Source: Dethiobacter alkaliphilus (GTDB lineage: Bacteria; Bacillota; Dethiobacteria; DTU022; UBA8154). From it: DNA of 64,000 nucleotides. Under the pieces are notes generated by a model, which did not search any database, was not told the DNA's origin, and saw only the letters and a program-made list of their open reading frames with translations. The position numbers and the translations under genes are program-made. Location: contig JAENYV010000006.1 of the NCBI GenBank assembly GCA_016841605.1, positions 185,544 through 249,543 of the forward strand, written 5' to 3'. Below are positions 42,301 to 49,567 of this stretch, piece after piece; positions within the stretch are counted from its first letter, which is position 1, and the number at the start of each line of letters is the position of its first letter.

Positions 42301-42869
42301 AAATATCTGCCCGAACCTTTGCTGATGTCAGTGCACAGTCCCACTCATGGGCTGCGGAGCAGATCAGTTATCTGGCCACCCGCGGCATCATAAAGGGAAT
42401 GAGTGAAGGATTTTTTGAGCCGGACCGGCTAATTACCCGGGCGGAGTTTACTACCCTGGTGGTTAATGCCCTGGATCTTGACACAGAAGAGCCAAGCGGG
42501 AGCGGAAAAGCAAGCGGGCAGCTTTTTGCAGATGTGAGGCCCGAAGACTGGTTTGCTCCTTATGTAAAGGCCGCTGTTGCTGCCTGCCTGGTTCGAGGTG
42601 TGGATAAAAACCTGTTTGAGCCTCAAGAGCCGATGACCAGGGAGCAAATGGCTGTCATGCTGTCCAGAGCTTTTGCTGCGGATTTTCAGGAAGAAAGCGA
42701 CCCGGCTTTTCCTGATGCTGCTGAAATATCTCCCTGGGCACGGATTGCTATGAAAAAAATTCTGGCCCGGGATTTGCTGCAGGGCTTTGACGACGGCAAT
42801 CTCAAACCAGCTTATCCGGTCACCCGTGCCCAGGGGGCTGTCGTAATATACCGTCTGCTTTTGGAGTAG
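39333..42869 (+). CDS. SLH-anchored transcobalamin-like surface protein
   Basis: 1178-residue exported protein. Signal peptide residues 1-38 (ends SSLRA-EE). Residues about 50-310 and 325-580 are two near-identical prenyltransferase/squalene-cyclase-like alpha/alpha-barrel modules (QQEDGSFGGSLNNTVWAMIA; QDTSGGFGFWGG-type repeats). Then a chitobiase C-terminal-like segment (TPGATIYYTTDGSIPTTDS, 587-665), a DUF4430 domain (696-769, GWKYKVNNIEPGTAAKNYSI), a ZU5-like region, and three SLH domains (995-1178) for wall attachment. Barrel plus DUF4430-like domain is the fold pair of intrinsic factor and transcobalamin. With two cobalamin riboswitches upstream and an ECF transporter downstream, I infer corrinoid capture at the S-layer. 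TTG start after AAGGGAGG. B12 binding is not proven by sequence. Confidence 0.82.
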   Translation: MKTYRVNARNPRKLFSFLLTLVLSVVTLVFPSGSSLRAEEGLTVANALDEVVSYYQEGKTELNHWEELVALRTAGVDLHDGSWQLPAWGSSATEDAGYILGLLARGDDPGCAWSEQRNLLTELANKQQEDGSFGGSLNNTVWAMIALDKAGGAYDTEKAVEYLLSRQDTSGGFGFWGGPEPDDTGMALQALSNHREKDGVNEAVYSSLDYLTSIQLPSAGFASWGTENANSIATVISGLTAVNEDLADAGWVKGGKTMIDALLTFKLDDDSFYYAITDWSPEAVTDDMATRQALKALADLAAAGYGDLVLTDGVSTPVDIRNSVINYFRESKTELDHWEELVALRTAEVDLHDGSWQLPAWGSSATEDAGYILGLLARGDDPGCAWSEQRNLLTELINKQQEDGSFEGSLNNTVWAIIALDKAGGVYDAEKAVEYLLSEQDTSGGFGFWGGSEPDDTGMALQALSNHREKEGVNEAVYDSLDYLANIQLASAGFASWGTENANSIATVISGLTAVNEDLTDAGWVKGGKTMVDALLTFKLDDDSFYYAITDWSPEAVTDDMATRQALKALADLVAAGYGDVLLYEQVAVPVATPQAGQVDRGTSVSLSSATPGATIYYTTDGSIPTTDSSAYAVPLIISDDLTINAIAVKENMHDSNAVTFNYTIRGTGGSPPETITVSVSIIGKNAIHFNGNVIVSNERANALEALKMTGISYQTRDNDAYVLQIAGEREDLATTAGWKYKVNNIEPGTAAKNYSIKNGDNVVWFWVDDVSQNGGGSVTENPDSNTEINNIGLTAENFSDIMAQTMSGIKQLREMFQSEVCGFPVEITVGKVVVVSREEAMPDEEKEELRRLLDKNFVNIRRQVMQGGDALVNDETNEITLKVGAGALPESKDITVDEVETDAADIISTHNNVSPLYRFGPEGTVFAEPVLLSIRLAIPADIAPEDLVLAWFDEERQQWFALPTVVDLARGFISAEISHFTDFAVLVRKISARTFADVSAQSHSWAAEQISYLATRGIIKGMSEGFFEPDRLITRAEFTTLVVNALDLDTEEPSGSGKASGQLFADVRPEDWFAPYVKAAVAACLVRGVDKNLFEPQEPMTREQMAVMLSRAFAADFQEESDPAFPDAAEISPWARIAMKKILARDLLQGFDDGNLKPAYPVTRAQGAVVIYRLLLE
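39493..41062. repeat. 819-bp in-frame tandem duplication inside the surface protein gene
   Basis: Two copies with a period of 819 bases (273 codons); for example GATCTGCATGACGG occurs at 39561 and 40380. Long stretches are identical at DNA level, including synonymous sites, pointing to a recent duplication or ongoing gene conversion. Confidence 0.85.
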
Positions 42870-42887
42870 TTTATGGATAGGTAGGAA

Positions 42888-42907
42888 AGAGAGAGAGAGA
42901 GAGAGGG
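42888..42907. repeat. GA dinucleotide tract acting as ribosome-binding region
   Basis: About nine GA units ending GAGAGGG, eight bases before ATG 42916. It doubles as the Shine-Dalgarno of the lipoprotein gene and is a potential slippage site. Confidence 0.6.
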
Positions 42908-42915
42908 TTTGTGTT

Positions 42916-43914
42916 ATGTTTATCTGCTTGAGACTAAAAAAAGCCGCCAAAGTGTTCCTGCTCCTGCTTGCCGGGCTCTTCCTTGCCTGGTTGGCCGGTT
43001 GCAGTACAGGTGCCGGTGGAGATGGAGCCGGAGACAGATCCGCGGGCGGACGGGCAAGTCTCTGGGTGACCCGGGATTTTGGCGCGGCAGAGATTACTTT
43101 AATTGAGGTTAATTTTCGGGAAACGGACAGTGTGATGAATCTCTTGCAGCAGAACCTCGAAGTGGAAACTGAATACGGAGGTGGATTTGTCAACGCTATT
43201 GAGGGATTAAAATCAGGTTATACCGGCAAAGGGGGGGATGAACAACGGATGCTGGACTGGTTTTTTTACATCAACGGCATCCTCTCCGGCGTCGGAGCTT
43301 TGGACTATCTCCCCGGAGACGGAGATGTTATCTGGTGGGACTACCATCCCTGGGGGGAGATCTCCTTTACACCGGCTGTAATCGGTACTTTTCCCCAGCC
43401 GTTCCTTAATGGATACCGGGGAAGCAATTCCGGTACTCTGATCCTTTCAGGTGAGGGTTGTTCCGAATCCTCTGAATACCTGGCCGCTTTCCTGCGGGAA
43501 AACGGGGTTAAGCAGGTCGAGGTCCTTCCCTATGAGGAAACGCAAGCCCAAAATCGTTCCAGGATGACAATTGTAGTGGCTCCCTGGAACCAGCTCAGCG
43601 GCAGCAACTTCTGGAAGGGCCTTCAGAAAAATCGTGATAAATCCGGATGGTTTGCCGAACTTGCCTCCGACGCTTTTTATCCCCTGGATATGTATGGCCA
43701 AAGGGGTGAGAGAGCCGGCGGGTCTGCAGGTGCTCTTCTGGCTACGGGGACCGGCATGGGTGATGCTGCCCCTTTATGGCTTTTTACCTCCCTCGACAAA
43801 GAAGGGATCTGTAAAATTGTGGAGTTGGTCATACAGCGGCCGGAAAAGCTGCGAAGTAAAATCGGCGCCCTGGTTGTGGATAAAGAGGTGATTGCCCTGC
43901 CGTTACAGCAGTAA
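42916..43914 (+). CDS. DUF4430 lipoprotein, likely corrinoid-binding
   Basis: 332-residue lipoprotein. Signal peptide with basic LRLKKAAK, hydrophobic VFLLLLAGLFLAW and lipobox LAGC. A DUF4430 domain follows at about 55-145 (TDSVMNLLQQNLEVETEYGG, then MLDWFFYINGILSGVGALDY and GDGDVIWWDYHPWG), the domain related to the beta domain of transcobalamins. The remaining about 185 residues (SEYLAAFLRENGVKQVEVLP; IVVAPWNQLSGSNFWKGL) match no family that I recognise. It is encoded between the surface protein and the ECF transporter with a 12-base gap to ecfT, so it is a good candidate for the membrane-tethered receptor that delivers ligand to the S component. Ligand assignment is inference. Confidence 0.8.
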   Translation: MFICLRLKKAAKVFLLLLAGLFLAWLAGCSTGAGGDGAGDRSAGGRASLWVTRDFGAAEITLIEVNFRETDSVMNLLQQNLEVETEYGGGFVNAIEGLKSGYTGKGGDEQRMLDWFFYINGILSGVGALDYLPGDGDVIWWDYHPWGEISFTPAVIGTFPQPFLNGYRGSNSGTLILSGEGCSESSEYLAAFLRENGVKQVEVLPYEETQAQNRSRMTIVVAPWNQLSGSNFWKGLQKNRDKSGWFAELASDAFYPLDMYGQRGERAGGSAGALLATGTGMGDAAPLWLFTSLDKEGICKIVELVIQRPEKLRSKIGALVVDKEVIALPLQQ

Positions 43915-43926
43915 TGGCAGGTTAAA

Positions 43927-44847
43927 ATGTTTGTTTTTAAACCCGGAGATATTTTTTTGCAGTCCTTACAAACCCTTTCCCTTTGTTCATATCTGCTCGT
44001 CCTCTTCGCCGGTGCGGTACTGCTTACCCATCCCTTGCTGCTTCTCGTCCTTTTAACGGCTCTCATCGCGGCTCTGGCGGAAGCGGAAGGGCTGAAGCAA
44101 TGGCGAAAGAGCCTGAAATATTTCCTGGCTATGATCATGCTTGTTATGATCATCAATACCCTGGTAAATAGGATGGGTGCCACCGTATTGTTTTTGGGTC
44201 CGGTGCTTCCCTTTTGGGGACGATTTGCCGTCACTTTGGAGGCGCTTTGCTTCGGGTTGGTGATGGGATGCCGGCTGCTCATTGTCTTTTCAGCTTTTAT
44301 GCTCTCGAACCTGGTACTTAACCCGGACAAGGCCCTTTTTGCTTTGGCCGGTCTTTTTCCCCGTTCAGCTATGTTGCTCGCTTTGACGGCCAAAACCATA
44401 CCCTTCCTGGGGCAGCAAATGCAGCGTGCCGGAGAGATTCAGCAGTGCCGCGGAGTCAATTATTACCGGGGAAGTTTTCTTCACCGAATAAAAAACAAAC
44501 TTCCGTTGATCAAGGTGCTGTTTCTATCCGCCCTGGAAGGCAGTTTCAATCTGGGAGAGAGTATCCAGGCCAGGGCATACGGCAGCGGCGCCCGGAGCAG
44601 TTATTTTCACGTTTCTTTCCTTCCCAGGGATTTTCTTGTCATAGCCTCTTCCCTGGGCGCGGCAGTTTTGATGCTCCGGCTTTTCCAGCACGGTGAAGGA
44701 AGCTATCAGTTCTTTCCCCGCATGGGAACGCTAATTATATCGAAAGGGCAGTTGGTCTCGGCAGCATTGATGTTTTTTTTGCTGCTGGTTCCAGTTCTGC
44801 TTTCCCGGGGGTGGAAAAAATGGGACTATTTCAAGTGGAAAATCTGA
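43927..44847 (+). CDS. ecfT: ECF transporter T component (EcfT/CbiQ-like)
   Basis: 306-residue membrane scaffold of an energy-coupling factor importer. About five to six hydrophobic segments; the two ATPase-coupling motifs are recognisable as SIQARAYGSGARSSY (the conserved A-R-G type motif, here ARAYGSG) and the upstream QCRGVNYYRG. It couples the EcfA ATPases to the S component. It overlaps the start of the ecfA gene, so it is within a dedicated, complete (group I-like) ECF operon rather than sharing a general module. Confidence 0.87.
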   Translation: MFVFKPGDIFLQSLQTLSLCSYLLVLFAGAVLLTHPLLLLVLLTALIAALAEAEGLKQWRKSLKYFLAMIMLVMIINTLVNRMGATVLFLGPVLPFWGRFAVTLEALCFGLVMGCRLLIVFSAFMLSNLVLNPDKALFALAGLFPRSAMLLALTAKTIPFLGQQMQRAGEIQQCRGVNYYRGSFLHRIKNKLPLIKVLFLSALEGSFNLGESIQARAYGSGARSSYFHVSFLPRDFLVIASSLGAAVLMLRLFQHGEGSYQFFPRMGTLIISKGQLVSAALMFFLLLVPVLLSRGWKKWDYFKWKI

Positions 44848-46628
44848 CATATTATTTTCCTGAAAAAGAAGCTCCCTCCCTGCAGGGAGTAAGCCTGACC
44901 ATTGAGGATGGTGAATTTGTCTTTCTGACCGGTCATTCCGGCTGCGGTAAATCTTCCCTGTTACGGGCGCTGGCAGGTTTGCTGCCCGATTTCTACGGCG
45001 GTAGAATTGGGGGGGATATCAGGTACAAAGATCTCCCCTTGACTCACTGGAATAAACGCAACCTGGCCCGGGAAGTGGGAGTTATCTTTCAGGACCCGGA
45101 AAACCAACTGGTAATGACTGTTGTGGAACAGGAGATAGTCTTCGGCCTGGAGAACCTGGGGCTGCCCCGGGAGGAAATGCGGCGCCGGGTGGCGGAGGTC
45201 CTTTCTCTTTTTACCCTTTCATCTTTAAAACGGGAATCGCTCTTTAACCTTTCCGGAGGAGAAAAGCAGAAAGTTATTTTAGCCTCCGTCCTGGCCATGC
45301 ACCCGCGAGTGTTGCTGCTCGATGAACCCACTTCACAGCTTGACCCTGTTGCCGCCCAGGAGCTCCTTAATTATCTTCACCGTCTTAATCTGGACTGGGG
45401 GATGACGGTTGTGCTCGTGGAGCAGAGGATTGACCGCTGCTTTCACCTGGCCGACAGGGTAATCCTGATGGAGAAGGGTAAAATTGCCTTTGAGGGAGCA
45501 CCGGGCGAGATGGTCCGCGGATGCGCTGATAACTTCTCTTTCTTTATCCCCCCTGTTGCACAGGTTTTCAGAGAGATAAGAAACGAAGAAATACCGATAC
45601 CCCTTACGATCAAGGAAGGACGCGGCGTATTGCGCGGACTGCTTGCTTCTGCCGGAAACAGGGGAGCTTCGCCACCTCATGTGAATATGAAAAATTCCTC
45701 TTCCCAGGAGCACCTTTCTTTGGTCCGTTCGGCACGACAGGGAAAGTTTCGTCCGAACATTTCAGCAGCGACGAAACCTGCAGAATCCCCCCTGCTTAAA
45801 GTCGGCAATCTGGGGTTTGCCTATCCGGGAAATGAGCTTCTTTTGCGGGGTATCAATCTGGAGATAAACAGGGGAGAGAGCGTCGCTGTCCTGGGCGAAA
45901 ACGGCGCCGGAAAATCAACCCTGCTGAAACTCTTTTGCGGTCTCTTAAAACCGCAACAGGGCAAGATATATTGGCAGGGCAGCGATATTACAGGGCAGTG
46001 CGCGGAAGAGTTGTCCCGCATGATAGGCTATCTCTCCCAGAACCCTAATGATTATCTTTTTAACGATACCGTGGAAGAAGAGCTGGGCTTTGATTTGAAG
46101 GTCAGGGGGGAGAATGAGCGGGGAGCTGTGAAGCGGGTCCTGGAGCTGCTTAACTTAAGTGAGCTCAGAGATGTTAACCCCCGGGACCTTTCCGGCGGGG
46201 AGAGACAGAGAGTGGCTCTGGGGACGGTCCTGGTGCGCGATCCTGCCTTACTGTTGCTGGATGAGCCCACGCGGGGGCTGGATGTCAAGCTGAAGCACCA
46301 GCTAGCCGGGATGCTAAAGAATCTCAAAGAAAAAGGGAAAGGTATTTTCCTGGTTACCCATGATATTGAATTTGCCGTAGAGGTGGCCGACCGCGTTGTC
46401 ATTATCTCCGCTGGGGAAATTGTTGCTGACGGGGGACGAAATGAGATTCTGGCCAATTCCCTGTACTATGCCCCGCAGGTAAACAGGTTGTTCAGAGGAG
46501 TAGACCCGGCGGTTATGACTGTTCATGATGCGGTAAAGTGGCTGAGAGGAGTGCCGGATTTACAGAACAATAATCAGCGGAGCAAAGCCGCTACTCAGGA
46601 TCAGGCGGCAACAAAAGGGCGAAAATGA
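44820..46628 (+). CDS. ecfA: fused double ECF ATPase (EcfA-EcfA')
   Basis: Two ABC ATPases in one polypeptide (about 602 residues). I start at ATG 44820 (MGLFQVENLTYYF), five bases after GGGGGTGG, instead of GTG 44811. First cassette: Walker A GHSGCGKSSLLRALAG near 38, signature LSGGEKQKVILASVL, Walker B LLLDEPTSQLDP. A linker of about 50 residues rich in Ser/Arg follows. Second cassette: Walker A GENGAGKSTLLKLFCG near 358, signature LSGGERQRVALGTVL, Walker B LLLDEPTRGLDV. Both active sites look intact. Powers uptake together with the T and S components; overlaps ecfT by 28 bases. Confidence 0.92.
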   Translation: MGLFQVENLTYYFPEKEAPSLQGVSLTIEDGEFVFLTGHSGCGKSSLLRALAGLLPDFYGGRIGGDIRYKDLPLTHWNKRNLAREVGVIFQDPENQLVMTVVEQEIVFGLENLGLPREEMRRRVAEVLSLFTLSSLKRESLFNLSGGEKQKVILASVLAMHPRVLLLDEPTSQLDPVAAQELLNYLHRLNLDWGMTVVLVEQRIDRCFHLADRVILMEKGKIAFEGAPGEMVRGCADNFSFFIPPVAQVFREIRNEEIPIPLTIKEGRGVLRGLLASAGNRGASPPHVNMKNSSSQEHLSLVRSARQGKFRPNISAATKPAESPLLKVGNLGFAYPGNELLLRGINLEINRGESVAVLGENGAGKSTLLKLFCGLLKPQQGKIYWQGSDITGQCAEELSRMIGYLSQNPNDYLFNDTVEEELGFDLKVRGENERGAVKRVLELLNLSELRDVNPRDLSGGERQRVALGTVLVRDPALLLLDEPTRGLDVKLKHQLAGMLKNLKEKGKGIFLVTHDIEFAVEVADRVVIISAGEIVADGGRNEILANSLYYAPQVNRLFRGVDPAVMTVHDAVKWLRGVPDLQNNNQRSKAATQDQAATKGRK

Positions 46629-46655
46629 TGAAAGCTTTCAGACAGGGGAAGAAAA

Positions 46656-47327
46656 ATGGTTAACACGCAATGGTCCTTATACAGTCTGATTATTGTTCTG
46701 GCAGCTGTTGGCTCTTTTTATTTATGGTACGAACGCCATAGTTCCTCACCCAAGGAAGTGGCTGTTATCGCTACCCTGGCGGCGCTGGCGGGATTGAGCC
46801 GTATACCCTTTGCTGCGGTACCCGGTCTGCAGCCGACTACATTTCTGGTGTTGATCTGCGGCTATGTCTTCGGCGCGGTGCCCGGTTTCATGGTCGGCTC
46901 TCTGGCGGCCTTGACATCGAACCTCTTTTTAGGTCAGGGTCCCTGGACTCCGTGGCAGATGATCGCCTGGGGGCTGGCCGGTTTCTGCGGGGGGGTAATC
47001 GGCAGAATAAAAGGAAAAAAGTCTTTCTCAAGGTGGCTGCTCGTATCCGCAGCTTTCTTCTGGGGCTTTATTTTCGGTGCCATCCTCAATTTCTGGCACT
47101 GGTTAACTTTTGTCTATCCCCTGACCCTCTCTTCTTACCTGGCCGCCATGCTCACCGGTATCTGGTTTGATGCCGTTCACTCCGTGGGAAATGCTCTCTT
47201 TACAATGCTTCTGGGTGAGGAGTTAATAAAACTTTTAAGCAGGTTTAAACGCAGGCTTACGGTCAGTTCTTTGCCTGTGGAAAGGCTTGGCAGGGAGGTT
47301 ATAAAAGAAAATGAAAAGATTATCTAA
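46656..47327 (+). CDS. ECF transporter S component, probably cobalamin-specific
   Basis: 223-residue substrate-binding membrane subunit with about six hydrophobic segments. Helix 1 region carries the A-x-x-x-A-like pattern used for docking to EcfT (EVAVIATLAALAGLSRIPFA), followed by VPGLQPTTFLVLICGYVFGA and PGFMVGSLAALTSNLFLGQG, blocks typical of the ECF S-component family that includes CblT/CbrT-type B12 and related transporters. Substrate cannot be proven by motif; the cobalamin riboswitches and transcobalamin-like partners argue for a corrinoid. Its gene overlaps the next one by 17 bases. Confidence 0.8.
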   Translation: MVNTQWSLYSLIIVLAAVGSFYLWYERHSSSPKEVAVIATLAALAGLSRIPFAAVPGLQPTTFLVLICGYVFGAVPGFMVGSLAALTSNLFLGQGPWTPWQMIAWGLAGFCGGVIGRIKGKKSFSRWLLVSAAFFWGFIFGAILNFWHWLTFVYPLTLSSYLAAMLTGIWFDAVHSVGNALFTMLLGEELIKLLSRFKRRLTVSSLPVERLGREVIKENEKII

Positions 47328-48777
47328 ATACCTCGGTGCGGCACTCTTTCTCTTGTATTTTACGTACGTGCTGTTTCCCACAACGGGTGCTGCCGTGGAA
47401 AAAGAGAACCTGGAAGCTACTGCCCGTTATCTGAGGAGTATTGTGGAGAAAAGCAACTACCAAGGAATGCTGGACTGGCCTATTCTGGCCCTGGTCGGCA
47501 CAGAGCAGGAAGTGGGGACTCTAATCAAGCGACGGGAGGCACAGGTAAAAAAGGGAGAGCTTTTTGATCCGCTTAAAAGCACGGATTACCATCGGACCCT
47601 TATTGCTGTTGCTGCCGCCGGGAAGGAGCCACGAAACTTCGGTTTGAGGAATCTTGTCCAAGATATTAAGGCGTCACAGCTTTCCGGCGGAAAATTTGCC
47701 AATACCATTGACGGCAGGGGGGAGACCCTTGTTAATGCTCACATCTGGGGGATTATCTCCCTCTATACGGCCGGAGAGGCGATACCTGATGCTGCTTTAG
47801 CCCTGAGCTGGCTGGAACGACAGCAGAAGAAGGATGGCGGTTTCAGCATCGATATTAATGTGCCCGCTTCCGATATAGATATGACCGGAATGGCGCTGAT
47901 GGCCTTTGCCGCCCTGGGAAAAGATCGCCATTATTCTGCCGTCAGGAGGGCCCTGGATTACTTGCAGAGCCAACAGGCGGAGGACGGTGGTTTTGTCGGG
48001 TGGGGCGGTTCCGGTTCCGAATCGATCTCCCAGGTGATCCAGGGGCTGATGATGCTGGGAATCGATCCCACGGAAAATGAATGGACAAAAAGTTCCGGAA
48101 ACCCGGTGAGCGCTCTGGCGCGCTACAGGCTGCGGGACGGTTCCTACAGCAAGGAAATGGGCGGAAAGAGTGATACCATGTCAACCTACCAGGCCCTCAT
48201 TGCTCTGGGTGATTATTCCCGCGGGGAGAGTATTTACCGGGTGCTGCACAGGCGCAACCTCAGCTTCACTGATTTAACCGGCGGACACTATGCCCTGGAA
48301 GCGATCAGGGACCTGGCGGCCAGGGGTATTTTAACAGGTTATGAAGATGGGACATTTCGACCCGATGATCCTGTTAACAGAGGGCAATTTGCCGCCTTGA
48401 TGGTGCGCAGTATGGGCCAAGAATACCTGGTGGGAGCTGTGACAACAAGGTTTGCCGATCTTCCGCGAAACCACTGGGCTAACGGCTATATAAAAACGGC
48501 CATTGATGCAGGACTCATTCAGGGCCTGGGCGGTGACCCCCCGCAATTTGCCCCCGAAGCGGCCGTCAGCGGTGCAGAAATCGCGACGCTGCTGGTAAGA
48601 GCTCTGGGAGAGGAAGAAAAAGCCCGGGGAAAGGGATGTGAAGAGTGGTATACAGGCTATGTCGCTGTCGCCCGGGAGAAAGGCCTCCTTTATCCGGCTT
48701 TTAGCGAAGAGATAGCGGCAACTCGCGCCCAGGTCGCCTGGAGCCTGCAGCGTTACATACAGATAGCGAAGAGATAA
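47311..48777 (+). CDS. alpha/alpha-barrel plus SLH surface protein
   Basis: 488 residues. Signal peptide MKRLSKYLGAALFLLYFTYV..TGAA, then residues about 30-310 form a prenyltransferase/squalene-cyclase-like alpha/alpha barrel (RQQKKDGGFSIDINVPASDI; SQQAEDGGFVGWGGSGSESI), related to the modules of the large surface protein but shorter. The C-terminal 165 residues hold SLH domains (LAARGILTGYEDGTFRPDDP; FADLPRNHWANGYIKTAIDA; a weaker third). There is no DUF4430 domain, so it carries only the alpha half of the transcobalamin-like pair; it may combine with the DUF4430 lipoprotein. Last gene of the cluster, overlapping the S-component gene. Confidence 0.82.
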   Translation: MKRLSKYLGAALFLLYFTYVLFPTTGAAVEKENLEATARYLRSIVEKSNYQGMLDWPILALVGTEQEVGTLIKRREAQVKKGELFDPLKSTDYHRTLIAVAAAGKEPRNFGLRNLVQDIKASQLSGGKFANTIDGRGETLVNAHIWGIISLYTAGEAIPDAALALSWLERQQKKDGGFSIDINVPASDIDMTGMALMAFAALGKDRHYSAVRRALDYLQSQQAEDGGFVGWGGSGSESISQVIQGLMMLGIDPTENEWTKSSGNPVSALARYRLRDGSYSKEMGGKSDTMSTYQALIALGDYSRGESIYRVLHRRNLSFTDLTGGHYALEAIRDLAARGILTGYEDGTFRPDDPVNRGQFAALMVRSMGQEYLVGAVTTRFADLPRNHWANGYIKTAIDAGLIQGLGGDPPQFAPEAAVSGAEIATLLVRALGEEEKARGKGCEEWYTGYVAVAREKGLLYPAFSEEIAATRAQVAWSLQRYIQIAKR

Positions 48778-48900
48778 TAGCAATACAGCAAAAAATTGCT
48801 TGTTTTACTAAACCATTAATTTCCCCTTTGCTTTCATATATTACTATTTTAACTTTTGATGTTATAATTAAATAACCATAATAAAAGGGGAGATAAAAAT

Positions 48901-49257
48901 ATGCTAAAGAAATATTTTTTTTACCTCATAAGATGGCAATTATCTACTCCTATCTTGGCATTATGTATGTATTATATGACATTCAATGTGACAACAAAAA
49001 CTATACTGGCCAATTTAATTGGCGGCTTGATCTTCTTTTGGGTAGATAGATATATTTTTAAAACAGCAATATTTTCTGCTCTTTGGGAGATAAAAGAAGA
49101 GATAGTATGCGTGGATTGCGGTCAGGTTTCCAAGGGTTACAGGTTGGTAAAAACAAAAAACTATGACAGGCTGGAAGATAAACATCCTGAGTTTAGGTGC
49201 GAAGCATGTTCAAAGAAAAAATTGGATAAATTAAAAGAAAAAGGAATACAAGTTTAG
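48901..49257 (+). CDS. membrane protein with C-terminal zinc ribbon
   Basis: 118 residues, ATG 48901 after GGGGAG. Two membrane segments (STPILALCMYYMTFNV and ILANLIGGLIFFWVDRYIF), then a cytoplasmic tail with two CxxC pairs (EEIVCVDCGQVSKGY and FRCEACSKKKLD), a likely zinc ribbon. I do not recognise a named family. Lower GC than the B12 cluster. Stands alone before tRNA-Val. Confidence 0.7.
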   Translation: MLKKYFFYLIRWQLSTPILALCMYYMTFNVTTKTILANLIGGLIFFWVDRYIFKTAIFSALWEIKEEIVCVDCGQVSKGYRLVKTKNYDRLEDKHPEFRCEACSKKKLDKLKEKGIQV

Positions 49258-49309
49258 CTTGGGGAGAGGAATATTATTAAAAAAAATGAAGCGACTTTTT
49301 TCTTAACCC

Positions 49310-49338
49310 TTGCTTTTTTTACTTCGGTCTGTTAAAAT
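49310..49338 (+). promoter_or_regulatory. promoter of tRNA-Val
   Basis: TTGCTT (49310-49315), 17-base spacer, TAAAAT (49333-49338). Confidence 0.6.
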
Positions 49339-49350
49339 AGAGACACTCAA

Positions 49351-49425
49351 GGGTCCTTAGCTCAGTGGGAGAGCGCTTCCTTGACGCGGAAGAGGCCGTG
49401 TGTTCGATCCACACAGGACCCACCA
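49351..49425 (+). tRNA. tRNA-Val (anticodon GAC)
   Basis: Acceptor GGGTCCT / AGGACCC, anticodon stem CTTCC-TTGACGC-GGAAG giving GAC, T arm TGTGTTCGATCCACA, encoded CCA. Confidence 0.95.
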
Positions 49426-49439
49426 GATTAGTAATCTAA

Positions 49440-49467
49440 AACCCCTAGAAAAGTGCGGGGTTTTTTT
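49440..49467 (+). terminator. terminator after tRNA-Val
   Basis: ACCCC..CGGGGT stem with a long loop and TTTTTTT. Confidence 0.7.
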
Positions 49468-49567
49468 GCTTTCATACACGCTCTTGACAGGTTTTGCTTT
49501 AAGAATTATGATTTATTAAGCATCCAGAAGAAGGAAGCAAGAAGGAAGCGGAAAGGGGTCAAAAAAT

